Of a DNA stretch of 64,000 bases, positions 36,957 through 47,266 are shown in pieces. Within the stretch, counting starts at the first letter, position 1. The number at the start of each line of letters is the position of its first letter. The translations under genes were made by a program, and so were the position numbers. The stretch is from Butyricimonas synergistica DSM 23225 (GTDB lineage: Bacteria; Bacteroidota; Bacteroidia; Bacteroidales; Marinifilaceae): positions 1 through 64,000 of the forward strand of contig NZ_KB903359.1 in the NCBI RefSeq assembly GCF_000379665.1, in the 5' to 3' direction. Under the pieces are notes generated by a model, which was given only the letters and a program-made list of their open reading frames with translations, was not told the DNA's origin and ran no database searches.

Positions 36957-39473
36957 TTACTTACTCACTTTAGCGTAATTCTCACCACTTAAAACCTCTT
37001 CGATTTTACGGGCCACACCCAACAAGTGAGTTTTGGTCAACGGGTCGGTCACAGCAGCTGCCTTTCTCTTGGCACGAGCGGCAATTTTCTCCAACTGAGA
37101 AGCATACATCACTCCCATTTCCGGCACCACGTCCATCGGGCCGTCCTCCACGATCACCGAAGCCACGAATAAATACGCGTTTTGCACCATCCGCTCGTGA
37201 GCCGACAATTTCGTCTTGTTGTCCATGCAACTCCAAACCCCGTCGTACAAATCATCCATGAAATTCTGGATCGTGTAAGCTTTCTTGCCGTTATACTCCT
37301 CGTCTTTCAGCATATTTGTCATCTCGGTCATCACCTTCGGCATCAACTTGCTGGTCACCCGTCCGATATAGGCATCCATATTGCTGCTTACAAGTTGGGA
37401 AGTACGACAGTTGTACAACCAAGGCAACTCCTGGAAGAAATACTTCTTCAGGAACATCATCGCCTGATGCTGTTTCTCCTTCTCCACGGGAACAAACTTG
37501 GGCATCCCCTCCGAACGCAATGCCGCGTTCGTGTAGCGTCCCCCCACGTATTTCATCGCGTGCATCACGTAACGCATATACTGGCTCAACACGGCATTGT
37601 ACAAACTCTTCATCAACGTGTAGTTCTCGTCGTCCACGCCGGCAGTCCAGGCCTCCAGGTTCTCCATGATCACCTTCAGGTTTTTCATTCCCAACTCGTT
37701 GGCAGCAAGCGCATCAGCACTCAAATCCTCCGATTGGAAACGCGGATCCCATTTGTCGGTTTCCGTACCGAAGAACACTCTCGGGTTGGCTTTCCGTTGC
37801 GCGGTCACCCACTCTCTCAAATATTTCGTCTCTTCCTCGATGCTTTTCGTATCACCGAAGTAACGGTACCCCCAGTCGATAGCGAAGTTGTCGTACTCCC
37901 CGATACGCGGGATCATGTAATCCAAATCCAGGTTATCTTCCGGTTGGGCGGCATAATTGAAACGAGCGTAATCCATGATGGACGGGCAATGTCCGTGTTT
38001 CTTCACGAACTCGCGGTCGCGGATTTCAGACAACGAGCATGTCCAGCTACTGGCAAAGTTGTGGCGCAATCCCAAGGTGTGTCCCACCTCGTGGGCTACG
38101 ATGTATTTAATCAACTCCCCGGTCAATTTCTGGTCATACGGGAATTTACGGGCAATCGGGTTAATCACGGCTGTCTGGGCGAAATACCAGGATTGCACCA
38201 GACTCAACACGTTGTGGAACAATCCCACGTGTGAACAAATGATCTCGCCGGAACGGGGGTCTGCCACGTGAGGCCCGTAAGCATTCGGCATCGGCGAAGC
38301 CTTATAGGAAATCACGGAATAACGGGCATCCTCGATCGAGAATTCCGGGTCTTCTTCTGGGGTAGGCACCAATTTGGCCTGAATGGCATGCTTGAATCCC
38401 ACCTGCTCGAAAGAGGGTTGCCAACTCTCGACAGCGGCTATCACGTAAGGTTGCAAGTATTCCGGGGTATTCCGGTCCACGTAGAACACGATCGGTTTCG
38501 CCGGTTCCACCAACTCGCCTCTCTTGAATTTTTCCATATCTTCCGGTTTCGGCTCCAAGCGCCAACGGCTCACGACATTCACTTTCTCCGGTTGCGTGGA
38601 ATTATCCTTGTACTCGGTTCTGCCATACGCGAAGTATCCCACCCGGTCATCATAATAACGGGGACGCATCGGTTTTTCCGGCAACAAGTACCAGGAAGCG
38701 GCAACCTCCCAAGTCGTGGGATTCAATTTGGCCTTGGGATTGTTCTTGGGTGCTTTCCCTTGCGCGTAACTCCGCACGGAACGGAAGATCACGTTGTTCT
38801 TGAATGAACTGATGGTCGTGGGATAAGACTTATCAGCCTGGTAAGCTCCTAAATTCAACATCTCAGTCACCCCTTTCAACGAGAAATAGGCGTGATCCGA
38901 TTTATACATATCCGTGATGTCCACCAGCACGGAGTGATCCGTCTTTGCCTTCACGTCGAAACCCGCCACCAGCGGCATCATGCTGGACGCCTCCACGGCT
39001 CCCCGCATATCCGACTTTTCGTCCGGCATGCCTGTCGTGAAAATCGGCTCTTCCAAGAATAATTTATTTTTCGGCCCCTTGTCGAAACGAATAACCTTAT
39101 TAAATAGGGCATCCCCCCCGAATCCGAACATATCGTTGCTTCCTCTTGCCACTTGGGCGGAACCTTTCACCAAAGAAACGAACACCAATATATCTCTTCC
39201 CAGCAGTTCATCCGGCACCTCCATGAAATAACGGTCATCTTGCTCGTAAATATTAAACATCCCCATGTGCTTCACGGCAGAAGGCTTGATAAAGCTCTCC
39301 ACCGCGGGAATCCCTTTGGGAGCTATCTTCGAACTATCAACGACAACAGCAGGTTGTTGGCCTTTCTTCTTGTCATTCTTTTTCTTCCGGTCGGCAGCTT
39401 CTGCATACTGTCCCACCACAAGGAAACAAAGCAATAATGTTAAAAATTTCATGCTAAAATTAACTCTTTTCAT
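36957..39473 (-). CDS. Secreted zinc metalloprotease (DUF5117/DUF5118/DUF4953 type), active-site intact
   Basis: About 838 residues if started at the ATG at 39473 (another in frame at 39494, a third at 39452). A signal peptide (FLTLLLCFLVVGQYAEA) leads into the DUF5118/5117 region. The extended zinc motif HEVGHTLGLRH (about 461-471) is intact, followed by SIMDYARFNYAAQPED. It is the active member of a tandem pair with the degenerate copy 18 bases downstream. It should act in the periplasm or at the cell surface to cut protein for uptake by the SusCD pair. Start choice uncertain by 7-14 residues. Confidence 0.92.
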   Translation of the reverse strand: MKRVNFSMKFLTLLLCFLVVGQYAEAADRKKKNDKKKGQQPAVVVDSSKIAPKGIPAVESFIKPSAVKHMGMFNIYEQDDRYFMEVPDELLGRDILVFVSLVKGSAQVARGSNDMFGFGGDALFNKVIRFDKGPKNKLFLEEPIFTTGMPDEKSDMRGAVEASSMMPLVAGFDVKAKTDHSVLVDITDMYKSDHAYFSLKGVTEMLNLGAYQADKSYPTTISSFKNNVIFRSVRSYAQGKAPKNNPKAKLNPTTWEVAASWYLLPEKPMRPRYYDDRVGYFAYGRTEYKDNSTQPEKVNVVSRWRLEPKPEDMEKFKRGELVEPAKPIVFYVDRNTPEYLQPYVIAAVESWQPSFEQVGFKHAIQAKLVPTPEEDPEFSIEDARYSVISYKASPMPNAYGPHVADPRSGEIICSHVGLFHNVLSLVQSWYFAQTAVINPIARKFPYDQKLTGELIKYIVAHEVGHTLGLRHNFASSWTCSLSEIRDREFVKKHGHCPSIMDYARFNYAAQPEDNLDLDYMIPRIGEYDNFAIDWGYRYFGDTKSIEEETKYLREWVTAQRKANPRVFFGTETDKWDPRFQSEDLSADALAANELGMKNLKVIMENLEAWTAGVDDENYTLMKSLYNAVLSQYMRYVMHAMKYVGGRYTNAALRSEGMPKFVPVEKEKQHQAMMFLKKYFFQELPWLYNCRTSQLVSSNMDAYIGRVTSKLMPKVMTEMTNMLKDEEYNGKKAYTIQNFMDDLYDGVWSCMDNKTKLSAHERMVQNAYLFVASVIVEDGPMDVVPEMGVMYASQLEKIAARAKRKAAAVTDPLTKTHLLGVARKIEEVLSGENYAKVSK

Positions 39474-39577
39474 ACACTGATTTATAATAAACATCTGTAA
39501 TATCTTGGCGTGAAGAGGGAATGCCCAGTGGGTATCCGCTACCCACAGGCATCGCCTGCTTCACTATAATTTACTGA

Positions 39578-40645
39578 TTACTTGAAGATAAAACCGTATT
39601 CTTGCAATTTTGCCTTTATGGCTTTATATTTTGCGATGACCACGGGGAAATCCACGTAACGGTCTTTACTTGGATTTACTTCTTCAGGAGTATAATTCGG
39701 CCACATACCACCTCTCTCGTCATATCCCCAAATTTTTATATTCGTTGCATAACGCTCCATAAACTCCTCTTCGGTAAAGGCCAAAACCGCTTGACAATAT
39801 AACTGCAAATCCTGCTCTTTGGTAGGCACATACCACATTTCCGGGTGATAAGGATCGTGTGGTAGTGAGAGTTGTGAACTGCTAACCTTAGAAGCCGGAC
39901 TAAAGGGACCGATCATGCCCAAAGATCCCAAATGCCGAACTTCTACATTTGATCCGCAAGCTTGAGAAACCATATATTTGTATCTACTATCTTGCGAATA
40001 GATTCTCTCACTAGACGGATTCACAGCGTATGACAGAGCGTAAAAATTCTCATCCAACCATTCCGCCTCATCCAATGCCAACTTGCTAGTAATGGCAGAA
40101 GATAAAAATGCCCCTTTCATCAGACTTTTGGCAGCATCATCCATTTCATGGAAATGATGTACTTGTGCCAACACCGTTGTGTTCAATCCTTTGTAAACGG
40201 TAGTATCTCCGGATGGAGTAATCAATGAATCCACCAGTAAGATACTGGGCAAATAAGTGCCCTCCGGAATTTCCGGAATGATCTCATCGCGCACGAATTC
40301 CAAAACTTCTCTCACGTTCTTTCTTTCCGAGGAAACCAAAGAATAGCATGCGGTATTCCGAGCCGGGGTTTGGCTACCCGGGGAATAGAACACCTGCAAC
40401 ACTTCGTGGTAGGTGTACTCCCCGATTCCTGGGGAATAACGCGTTTCCGAACCTATCGTGTCGTTGTAATAAATCGGGAATCCCGTATCCTTGTATATTT
40501 TGTAACGTAAATTATCAATGGGATCTTCGGAATCTTCCAAAACGAACCAATTTTTTTCCAATCCGGAAGGAGATAAATTTCCTTCGTCATCCCCACAATT
40601 CCATAAAAGCAAAGCCAACAGGCATAAAAGAAAACTGTATTTCAT
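39578..40645 (-). CDS. SusCD-associated lipoprotein without HExxH
   Basis: A 355-residue lipoprotein (signal ending LLLWNC) in the same position as the lipoprotein at 10940-11884 of locus 1: 6 bases after SusD and before the metalloprotease. The N-terminal NLRYKIYKDTGFPIYYND stretch and the C-terminal YKAIKAKLQEYG end are reminiscent of the 'putative zinc-binding metallopeptidase' lipoproteins of SusCD loci, but no HExxH is present. Probably a surface-exposed accessory or ligand-binding subunit. Family link tentative. Confidence 0.72.
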   Translation of the reverse strand: MKYSFLLCLLALLLWNCGDDEGNLSPSGLEKNWFVLEDSEDPIDNLRYKIYKDTGFPIYYNDTIGSETRYSPGIGEYTYHEVLQVFYSPGSQTPARNTACYSLVSSERKNVREVLEFVRDEIIPEIPEGTYLPSILLVDSLITPSGDTTVYKGLNTTVLAQVHHFHEMDDAAKSLMKGAFLSSAITSKLALDEAEWLDENFYALSYAVNPSSERIYSQDSRYKYMVSQACGSNVEVRHLGSLGMIGPFSPASKVSSSQLSLPHDPYHPEMWYVPTKEQDLQLYCQAVLAFTEEEFMERYATNIKIWGYDERGGMWPNYTPEEVNPSKDRYVDFPVVIAKYKAIKAKLQEYGFIFK

Positions 40646-40651
40646 TGTACC

Positions 40652-42253
40652 TTAGTTATTTAATGGTTGTAATGTTCTTTCCGGGCGTACTTCATTGCTT
40701 AAGTTACCCTTGTTAAAATCGATGGCATCATCCGGAATCGGCAACACGTAAGCAGCCTTGTCTTGAGAATAAGGCTTCAACACGTACTCCCCTTCCGTGG
40801 TAATGGTTTTATTCGAGTAGAGAACACTCTTGTGATAAATTTCTTTCTCGAAAGGACGAACCCCGTTCACGGCATAACGGCGGAGGTCAAACCAGCGATG
40901 CCCCTCGAAACACAATTCCAACCGACGTTCATCCCGGATAGCGTCAATCAATTCGTTACCGCTCTTATCCATGGGTTTAAAGTCGGCGGCTTCAAAACGG
41001 AAAGCTCGTAACTCGTCAATCGTCGTGCGCGCTTCCTCGTCTCGGTGCAGGCAAGCCAAAGCCTCCGCCTTGTTCAGGTACACTTCCGGCAAACGGATGG
41101 CAAATTTGTCCGATACTTCGTTTGCCCAGTCCGCTGATTTCACGCAGCGGTAAGTACCTTTTGCCTGTGTTCGCTCAGTAAAAAAGGTTTTCAAACGGAT
41201 GTCGTGTTCATCGTATGAATCAAGTAAATCCACCGAACTGGTATACCCGGAACAATATACCCCATACCCCATTCCCGATACACTTCCCTTAAGAGCATCA
41301 GTATGCAAGAAGTGCATCAGATAAAGACCATGCGTGAAGAGGGTTTCCGTCGATTTCAATTCTACCACTTTATCCCCCTCTTGAAGACCTCGCATATCTT
41401 CCAATTCATAACCGAGTGCCAAAACACTATCGGCAGCCGCAACGGCAGCCTCGTAATTTTCCATATATAAATGTATCCGACTCAACAGGGTAAAGGCAGC
41501 CGCTTGGTTCGTGCGGTATTTCGTGACTTGGCTGACACCCCGCAGGCACTCGGCGGCACGGGTCAGATCCTCCACCATTTGCCCGTACACTTTCTCTGCA
41601 GTCGCCCGGGAGAAATAGATATCCTCTATATCTTCCGAAGTTTTCAAAGGAATACAAGGATCCGTGGCGGCAGTTGCTTTGCAATAGGGTTGCCCGTAAA
41701 TGTTTGCCATCCAGAAATAGAACTGAGCACGCAAGAAGCGGGCTTCTCCTTCCACCCGCAAGGCAGTTGCCTCCTCGTCCTTGTCAATGTCGATTTGGGT
41801 CAACTGGTAGATGATGGAGTTCATCGCAGCTATACGCGACCACATTTTAGTCCAGTTTTTATCCACAAACTCGTTGTTTTCTACATTGCGGAAAGGATCC
41901 GGTTGCCAACGGTAAATATTATAAGCATTCAAGCGAATATAATTGGAAGTTTCTGCGGGAATCCCATTCACGAATTCCTCCACGTCATCGTCCATCAGGT
42001 GAATGTAAGGGAAGTACCAGGGATCGGTATTGCTTAGATTCGTCCAAAAACCACTTGACTGGTCATCTTTAAAATACGAACTTGTAAGACCTCCTCTAAA
42101 ATATCCCTCTCCAATCAACAATTCATCCAAGTTGGTCACATTCTCCACGTAAGCCTGGTTTTGGGAGTATTCCTTCAAAAAATCCCCGCAAGCTGCCGAG
42201 GTAAACAGCAACCCGCAAAGTAGAGCTATTTGATATATATGCTTCAGTTTCAT
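40652..42253 (-). CDS. SusD/RagB-family outer-membrane lipoprotein
   Basis: A 533-residue lipoprotein with lipobox SAAC and the typical GDFLKEYSQNQAYVENVTNLDE start. SusD landmarks include ARFLRAQFYFWMANIYGQPY, a DERRLELCFEGHRWFDLRRYAV motif and a final AYVLPIPDDAIDFN. It begins 11 bases after the SusC stop. It should form the lid of the SusC2 transporter; the peptidase-rich operon suggests a protein or peptide ligand. Confidence 0.95.
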   Translation of the reverse strand: MKLKHIYQIALLCGLLFTSAACGDFLKEYSQNQAYVENVTNLDELLIGEGYFRGGLTSSYFKDDQSSGFWTNLSNTDPWYFPYIHLMDDDVEEFVNGIPAETSNYIRLNAYNIYRWQPDPFRNVENNEFVDKNWTKMWSRIAAMNSIIYQLTQIDIDKDEEATALRVEGEARFLRAQFYFWMANIYGQPYCKATAATDPCIPLKTSEDIEDIYFSRATAEKVYGQMVEDLTRAAECLRGVSQVTKYRTNQAAAFTLLSRIHLYMENYEAAVAAADSVLALGYELEDMRGLQEGDKVVELKSTETLFTHGLYLMHFLHTDALKGSVSGMGYGVYCSGYTSSVDLLDSYDEHDIRLKTFFTERTQAKGTYRCVKSADWANEVSDKFAIRLPEVYLNKAEALACLHRDEEARTTIDELRAFRFEAADFKPMDKSGNELIDAIRDERRLELCFEGHRWFDLRRYAVNGVRPFEKEIYHKSVLYSNKTITTEGEYVLKPYSQDKAAYVLPIPDDAIDFNKGNLSNEVRPERTLQPLNN

Positions 42254-42263
42254 AGATTATTTT

Positions 42264-45200
42264 TTAGAATGTCACGTTTACAGTAAAAGAATAATTGGGA
42301 CGCACGGACATATTCACCGTGGGGGTGATACCGGACTGGGTAACGTCCTGTCCTTTCAACTTTTTGCTGGCAATGGTAAAGAGATTGGTTCCCGTGATGC
42401 TCAAGTAAGCCGCTTGGATGCCGATCTGCTTGCAGAATTTGTCATGCACGTTGTAACGGAAAGAAAGGGATTGCAATTTCAAATAATCGCCTTTTACCAC
42501 CCGCAAACTGGAATTGTCATACATCTGGTAGACATCAGACGGGGCAAAAGTCGGCATCAAGCCGCTGGATGTATACTCGTGCGATGCCCACCACGGGGTA
42601 ACGGTCTTGGTCCTCAGGGCAGGAATATTGGTTTTCGTTTCATCCCCGGGAGTTCTCCAGCGACGAACAAATTCGCGACGCATGTTCTTTTCCCCGTACG
42701 GCGGGAAATCACTCGTGTTCCCGAACAACTTCAACAAACGGATCTTGTTCCCGAAACTATACGTGAAGTTGAAAGAAAGACCGAACTGGCGATAGCCCAA
42801 ATAACTGGAGATACCACCCTGCAACGTCGGCACGCGGGTACCGGACTCTTCCATGACGATTTCAAAAACATCCTCATCCTCCATTTGAGAGTATTTAGCG
42901 TATAATTCATCCGCGAGTTCCTCCTCCAAGTTGCCATAAATGGGACTTCCGTCCTTGGAACTTAACCCCTTGAAGCGGTAAGAGAAAAAGGTATTCAACG
43001 GTCTGTCAAGCAATTGCGCCGTACCGTTCAAGTAATCGGTATATTTAATCTCGTCGCGCAAAACATTGTTGCGGTTGTCAATGGCTTTTGAAATCAGGTT
43101 GTTCACCACCTGCCCGATCTGCGGGTCGATTCTCCACACGAAACCGCGCCTGCCGCTGGCATCCACCTTCTGGTTAATCGGCACGATATTCAAGGTCACC
43201 TCTACTCCTTGGTTGGTCAACTCTCCCTGGTTCACGGTATAGGATGTACGACCGTTGATGTCGGAGATCGATTTGGTCAGGAAGGCGTCTTTCGTGCGTT
43301 TGTAATAGTAGGACACCGAACCGCCGAGTTTGTTTTTCCACAACATGAAGTTGATTTCCGCGTTGTAGGAATGGGTCGTTTCCCATTTCAAGTTGGGATT
43401 GGGATAATAGGCTATTGAAGAAGAAAATTCATTGTACCAGCTATCCAACCCGCCTTGATTAATGATCATTTTAGAAGTCTGGTTGTCCAACATGTTTCCC
43501 TGGATACCGTAGGACAATTTCAACGCCAAGTCATTCACGAAGGCAGTGTTCGCAAACAGGTCTTTCTTCACGTCCCAACGACCGGAAACCGACCAGATGG
43601 GCAACAACTTCTCGTTGGAACGACTGCCGAATTGGTTGCTGGCATCCATACGGGTGTTGAAGTTCAAGGTATAGCGGTCGTTATAGGTGTAAGTCACGGC
43701 AAAATAAGCGGATGCCAAATTGGTCTTGGTATCGCCGATAACCGGTTTATTCAAGGCAAGCCATGTTGCATAACCGGTGTACTTGTTTAATAAGTCCTTG
43801 TAGGCAATCGTTCCGAAAGATTTCCCTCGATTGGGATAATAACCGCGGGTGATGTTCCGATAGGAGTGATATTCGGAAGAGGAAACCTCACCTCCCAAGG
43901 CAACGTTCACCAAATGCAAGTCATTGAACATCTGATTGTAATTCAATTGCAAACGCAACACGTAATTGTTCCGACGCGTGTCATTCAACGTCAACTCCCC
44001 TCCCTGCGGGCATTTGTTCCCCGAGTGCTTCACATCATCTCCCTCACCGAGAACATAAAGGTCATTCTGGCGTAACGCATGGATATAATAGGAACCCTCT
44101 TCAAACACGGTTTCATCATTCGTGGAACCGATCGTGTAGGAAGCGGTACCCTCCACGTTCAACACGGGCAAAATCCGGTACTTCAAGGTTCCCGTCAACG
44201 TGGCGGAATAGGTGTTGATTTTATGGTAGGTCTTGTCCATCTCGTTTTCCACGTTAAAAGGATAGGAATATGCTTTTATAGTCCCTTGCTGGTAGAAATA
44301 ACGGCTGCCGTCCTCGTTATAGGCGGGAATGGCACGGCTCATCTTGTAAGCGTAATCCGTCAATCCCATGGTTCCCCCGTTCTCGAATTTGATGTTGGGC
44401 GTGTACCGACGTTTGTTGTTATTCAATTGGATTCCGAATTGGAAATCCACTTTCGAGAAATTCCCGTTCAACTTCAAGTTGGCGGTATAGTTGCGGTTGT
44501 ACTCTTTCTTGATCACCCCTTTCTCGTCGGCATAACCGATGGAAGCGTAATACTTAATGGTTTCGGATCCCCCGGAAATACTCAAACTGTGCTTGTTGGA
44601 GAGGGAGTTTTGGCAAATGATGTCGAACCAGTCCGTGTTGATCGTCTCGTAACGATTGGTCAACCGGTTAAACTCGTCAAAACTGATACGGCCGTTCTTG
44701 TAGTCCACGTAGGCAGCCTCGTAACCAAGCCAGTTGCTGGACTCCTTGAATTCCATTCCGCGGGCAAACAACTCGCGGGATACGTCCACGCGTTCCTTGG
44801 AATTCATTAAATAGATTTCACGGTCGCTATAATACGGACGACGATTGACGGTTCCGGACAACGAATAAGTCACGTGCGGCTTCCCGGTCTTTCCTTTTTT
44901 CGTGGTGATCACAATGACACCGTTGGCAGCACGGGTACCGTAGATTGCCGTGGCGGCAGCATCTTTCAACACATCGATCTGCTCGATGTCGTCGGGGTTC
45001 AAACCGGAAATGGCGTTACCTAACAGGTTCACGAAGTCCAAGCTGTTCAACTCGGATGGGTCAACATTCACGGGGTCCGTCTGCACGATACCGTCTACCA
45101 CCCACAAGGGCTCCTGGTTACCCAACACGGTGGAAGTACCGCGGATACGAATCTTGGGTGCCGCTCCCGCCTGACCTGAGTTTTGCATGAAAATCATGCC

Positions 45201-45974
45201 CGGAATATGTCCTTCCAACATCTTGTCCACGGAGGAAAGACCTGCCACGTTTACGTCTTCCATTTTCAGTGATGTGATTGCCGAAGTATTCCGACGACGG
45301 TCGATGTCCTGGTAACCGGTTGAAATCACAGTCACCTCGTTAAGCGTTTCCACTTCGTCCTCAAGGACGATTTCATATTCTTTATTATCGGATTTTTTCA
45401 CGACAACTTCCTTGGTTTTCATACCGATAAAAGAGAGCACCAACGTATCGGTGGCATGAGGCACATTCAAAGAGAAAGCTCCATTGCCATTCGAGACCGT
45501 ACCGACAGTTGTACCCTTAATGCGGATGGTGACTCCCGGAAGAGGTTCTTTTTGCGAATCAATCACCTTACCGATGACCACCCATTTATTATCGGGCGCC
45601 GGTGCCGTGTAAGGCAAACGCTTGATCACCACAACGTCATTTACATACTCGTGTGTCAACTTCAAAGGTGTCAACACCTTATCCAGTACGACCTTCAGGT
45701 CTTCATTCGTCACATTCACCGTGATCAATTCTTTCATTTGTAGCAAAGAAGAATTAACCAAGAACTGGTTCTCCGTCTGCTCTTTCATCGCGGCGATAAA
45801 CTCTTCTAACGTCGCATTCTTCAAATCCACAGATACTTTACTCTGTGAAAAAACCAGAGCAGAAACACTCAGATTAAATACCACAATTAAAATACAAGTC
45901 AATTTCATAATCAACCATGTCTTTTTTTTACACATAATAAAGTCCCAGAACTTTAATAGTTCACTTTTTTCCAT
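42264..45974 (-). CDS. SusC/RagA TonB-dependent receptor with STN signalling domain
   Basis: A 1236-residue importer. A long signal region (KKTWLIMKLTCILIVVFNLSVSALVFSQ) is followed by an STN domain (VSVDLKNATLEEFIAAMKEQ), a CarboxypepD_reg domain (GKVIDSQKEPLPGVTIRIKG), a plug with DVLKDAAATAIYGTRAANGV and the barrel with final NVTF. The STN domain again pairs with FecR/ECF genes upstream. It starts 78 bases after FecR2 and leads an operon of about ten co-directional genes down to 27157. Function: TonB-driven uptake and signalling. Confidence 0.95.
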   Translation of the reverse strand: MEKSELLKFWDFIMCKKKTWLIMKLTCILIVVFNLSVSALVFSQSKVSVDLKNATLEEFIAAMKEQTENQFLVNSSLLQMKELITVNVTNEDLKVVLDKVLTPLKLTHEYVNDVVVIKRLPYTAPAPDNKWVVIGKVIDSQKEPLPGVTIRIKGTTVGTVSNGNGAFSLNVPHATDTLVLSFIGMKTKEVVVKKSDNKEYEIVLEDEVETLNEVTVISTGYQDIDRRRNTSAITSLKMEDVNVAGLSSVDKMLEGHIPGMIFMQNSGQAGAAPKIRIRGTSTVLGNQEPLWVVDGIVQTDPVNVDPSELNSLDFVNLLGNAISGLNPDDIEQIDVLKDAAATAIYGTRAANGVIVITTKKGKTGKPHVTYSLSGTVNRRPYYSDREIYLMNSKERVDVSRELFARGMEFKESSNWLGYEAAYVDYKNGRISFDEFNRLTNRYETINTDWFDIICQNSLSNKHSLSISGGSETIKYYASIGYADEKGVIKKEYNRNYTANLKLNGNFSKVDFQFGIQLNNNKRRYTPNIKFENGGTMGLTDYAYKMSRAIPAYNEDGSRYFYQQGTIKAYSYPFNVENEMDKTYHKINTYSATLTGTLKYRILPVLNVEGTASYTIGSTNDETVFEEGSYYIHALRQNDLYVLGEGDDVKHSGNKCPQGGELTLNDTRRNNYVLRLQLNYNQMFNDLHLVNVALGGEVSSSEYHSYRNITRGYYPNRGKSFGTIAYKDLLNKYTGYATWLALNKPVIGDTKTNLASAYFAVTYTYNDRYTLNFNTRMDASNQFGSRSNEKLLPIWSVSGRWDVKKDLFANTAFVNDLALKLSYGIQGNMLDNQTSKMIINQGGLDSWYNEFSSSIAYYPNPNLKWETTHSYNAEINFMLWKNKLGGSVSYYYKRTKDAFLTKSISDINGRTSYTVNQGELTNQGVEVTLNIVPINQKVDASGRRGFVWRIDPQIGQVVNNLISKAIDNRNNVLRDEIKYTDYLNGTAQLLDRPLNTFFSYRFKGLSSKDGSPIYGNLEEELADELYAKYSQMEDEDVFEIVMEESGTRVPTLQGGISSYLGYRQFGLSFNFTYSFGNKIRLLKLFGNTSDFPPYGEKNMRREFVRRWRTPGDETKTNIPALRTKTVTPWWASHEYTSSGLMPTFAPSDVYQMYDNSSLRVVKGDYLKLQSLSFRYNVHDKFCKQIGIQAAYLSITGTNLFTIASKKLKGQDVTQSGITPTVNMSVRPNYSFTVNVTF

Positions 45975-46007
45975 AACTTTGTAAAGTATTTAAATGATAA
46001 TACATGA

Positions 46008-46046
46008 AGCACGGACTCCAGACCTAGGAAATTTGTTGTCCGTGTT
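46008..46046 (-). terminator. FecR-SusC intergenic hairpin (attenuator candidate)
   Basis: A 7-bp stem CACGGAC/GTCCGTG (46010-46016 and 46038-46044), extendable by A-T pairs, with a 21-nt loop. It sits between FecR2 and SusC2 in the same place as the hairpin in locus 1 but has a different sequence. No T-run follows, so a differential-expression or processing role is more likely than full termination. Confidence 0.45.
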
Positions 46047-46051
46047 TCTTT

Positions 46052-47194
46052 TTATTGATATAAGATCACCACATTCCCATCTATTTTATATTTTACCTCT
46101 TCCGAAGCGGCAAGAACTTCCAAGAAAGTTCGGATAGAATCATACCGTTTCAAATAACCCGTAAACTGTATTTCTTTTACTTTCGGATTCTGGTAGAAAA
46201 CGGACACATCATACCATCTTGCCAAAGTATGCATCACTTCTTCAAGACGCTTTTCTTTAAATATATACCAACCGTCTTTCCATCCGACATACTCTTCCAC
46301 TCTCACCTCCCGCATCGTCAATTCACCCGTCAATGATGCCACAGCCTGCTCACCCGGTGATAAAGTGACTCTCTCACCCTTCTTACCCGTGAACATCACT
46401 TTTCCGGAAACCAACGTGGTCAACACAGATTCCCTCTCGTAAGCTCTCACGCCAAACGAAGTCCCCAACACGTTTACCTTTCCCAAATCCGTTTCGACAA
46501 CAAAAGGACGACCGTCTTTCGTTACGTCAAAATAAACTTCTCCTTTCACCGCAACTACCCGTTCTTTCTTCGAGAAACGTACCGGATATTTTATTCTACT
46601 CCCGGCATTTACCCACACCCGAGTACCATCGTCCAAGACCACGTAACACTCACCACCAAGAGGCACGATCAACTCATTGTACACGAGTTCGGATTCCCGG
46701 ACAGAATCTTGTTTATACAAGAGTTGCCCATTCTCCATTCGAATAGTTGAACCTCCCTGTTCTTTAATTTCATTTCCTTGGAGAATATCTACTACCCGTC
46801 CGTCCGACAATTTCAACTGTACGCTTTCTTTCTTTGCCAATACTACCGGACTCTCCTGTTTCTCTTCTTGCATCATCATCCACACGCCAAGTCCCAATAA
46901 TGGCAAAATGAAACAAGCCGCAACAGCCACTCGCCGTAGAACAAACCGTTTCTTATCTCTCCGCCGATTTCTCTCGAAAATCTCGTACGCTTTCTCGGGA
47001 GAATACTTCTCGTACCGGGCAAAATGCTTTTCCAGATAAGCATCATCCCCGACTTCCGAATAGACATCCCGTAAATGCTTATCCTTCAGCAATTGCTCGA
47101 ACTTCTTCTGTTCCTCGCCTTGCAACACTTCAGAATACGCTTTACGCATTAATGCTACTATTTTACCTAAATCTCTCTTCATATCCATGTTCAT
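46052..47194 (-). CDS. FecR-family anti-sigma factor
   Basis: About 380 residues. A cytoplasmic segment with many charged residues, one membrane helix (VAVAACFILPLLGLGVW), the FecR domain (GGECYVVLDDGTRVWVNAGSRI, VNVLGTSFGV) and a C-terminal DUF4974 part (LEEVMHTLARWYDVSVFY). The frame opens at a GTG at 47212, but the ATG at 47194 (MNMDMKRD) is more credible. It should receive the signal from the STN domain of SusC2 and control the sigma factor encoded 72 bases upstream. Confidence 0.92.
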   Translation of the reverse strand: MNMDMKRDLGKIVALMRKAYSEVLQGEEQKKFEQLLKDKHLRDVYSEVGDDAYLEKHFARYEKYSPEKAYEIFERNRRRDKKRFVLRRVAVAACFILPLLGLGVWMMMQEEKQESPVVLAKKESVQLKLSDGRVVDILQGNEIKEQGGSTIRMENGQLLYKQDSVRESELVYNELIVPLGGECYVVLDDGTRVWVNAGSRIKYPVRFSKKERVVAVKGEVYFDVTKDGRPFVVETDLGKVNVLGTSFGVRAYERESVLTTLVSGKVMFTGKKGERVTLSPGEQAVASLTGELTMREVRVEEYVGWKDGWYIFKEKRLEEVMHTLARWYDVSVFYQNPKVKEIQFTGYLKRYDSIRTFLEVLAASEEVKYKIDGNVVILYQ

Positions 47195-47266
47195 TACATC
47201 TCTAAAATGCACGACATTTCATTTAGGGTGACAGAAAAAGAAATTATTTTTCAAAAAAACTTTTCC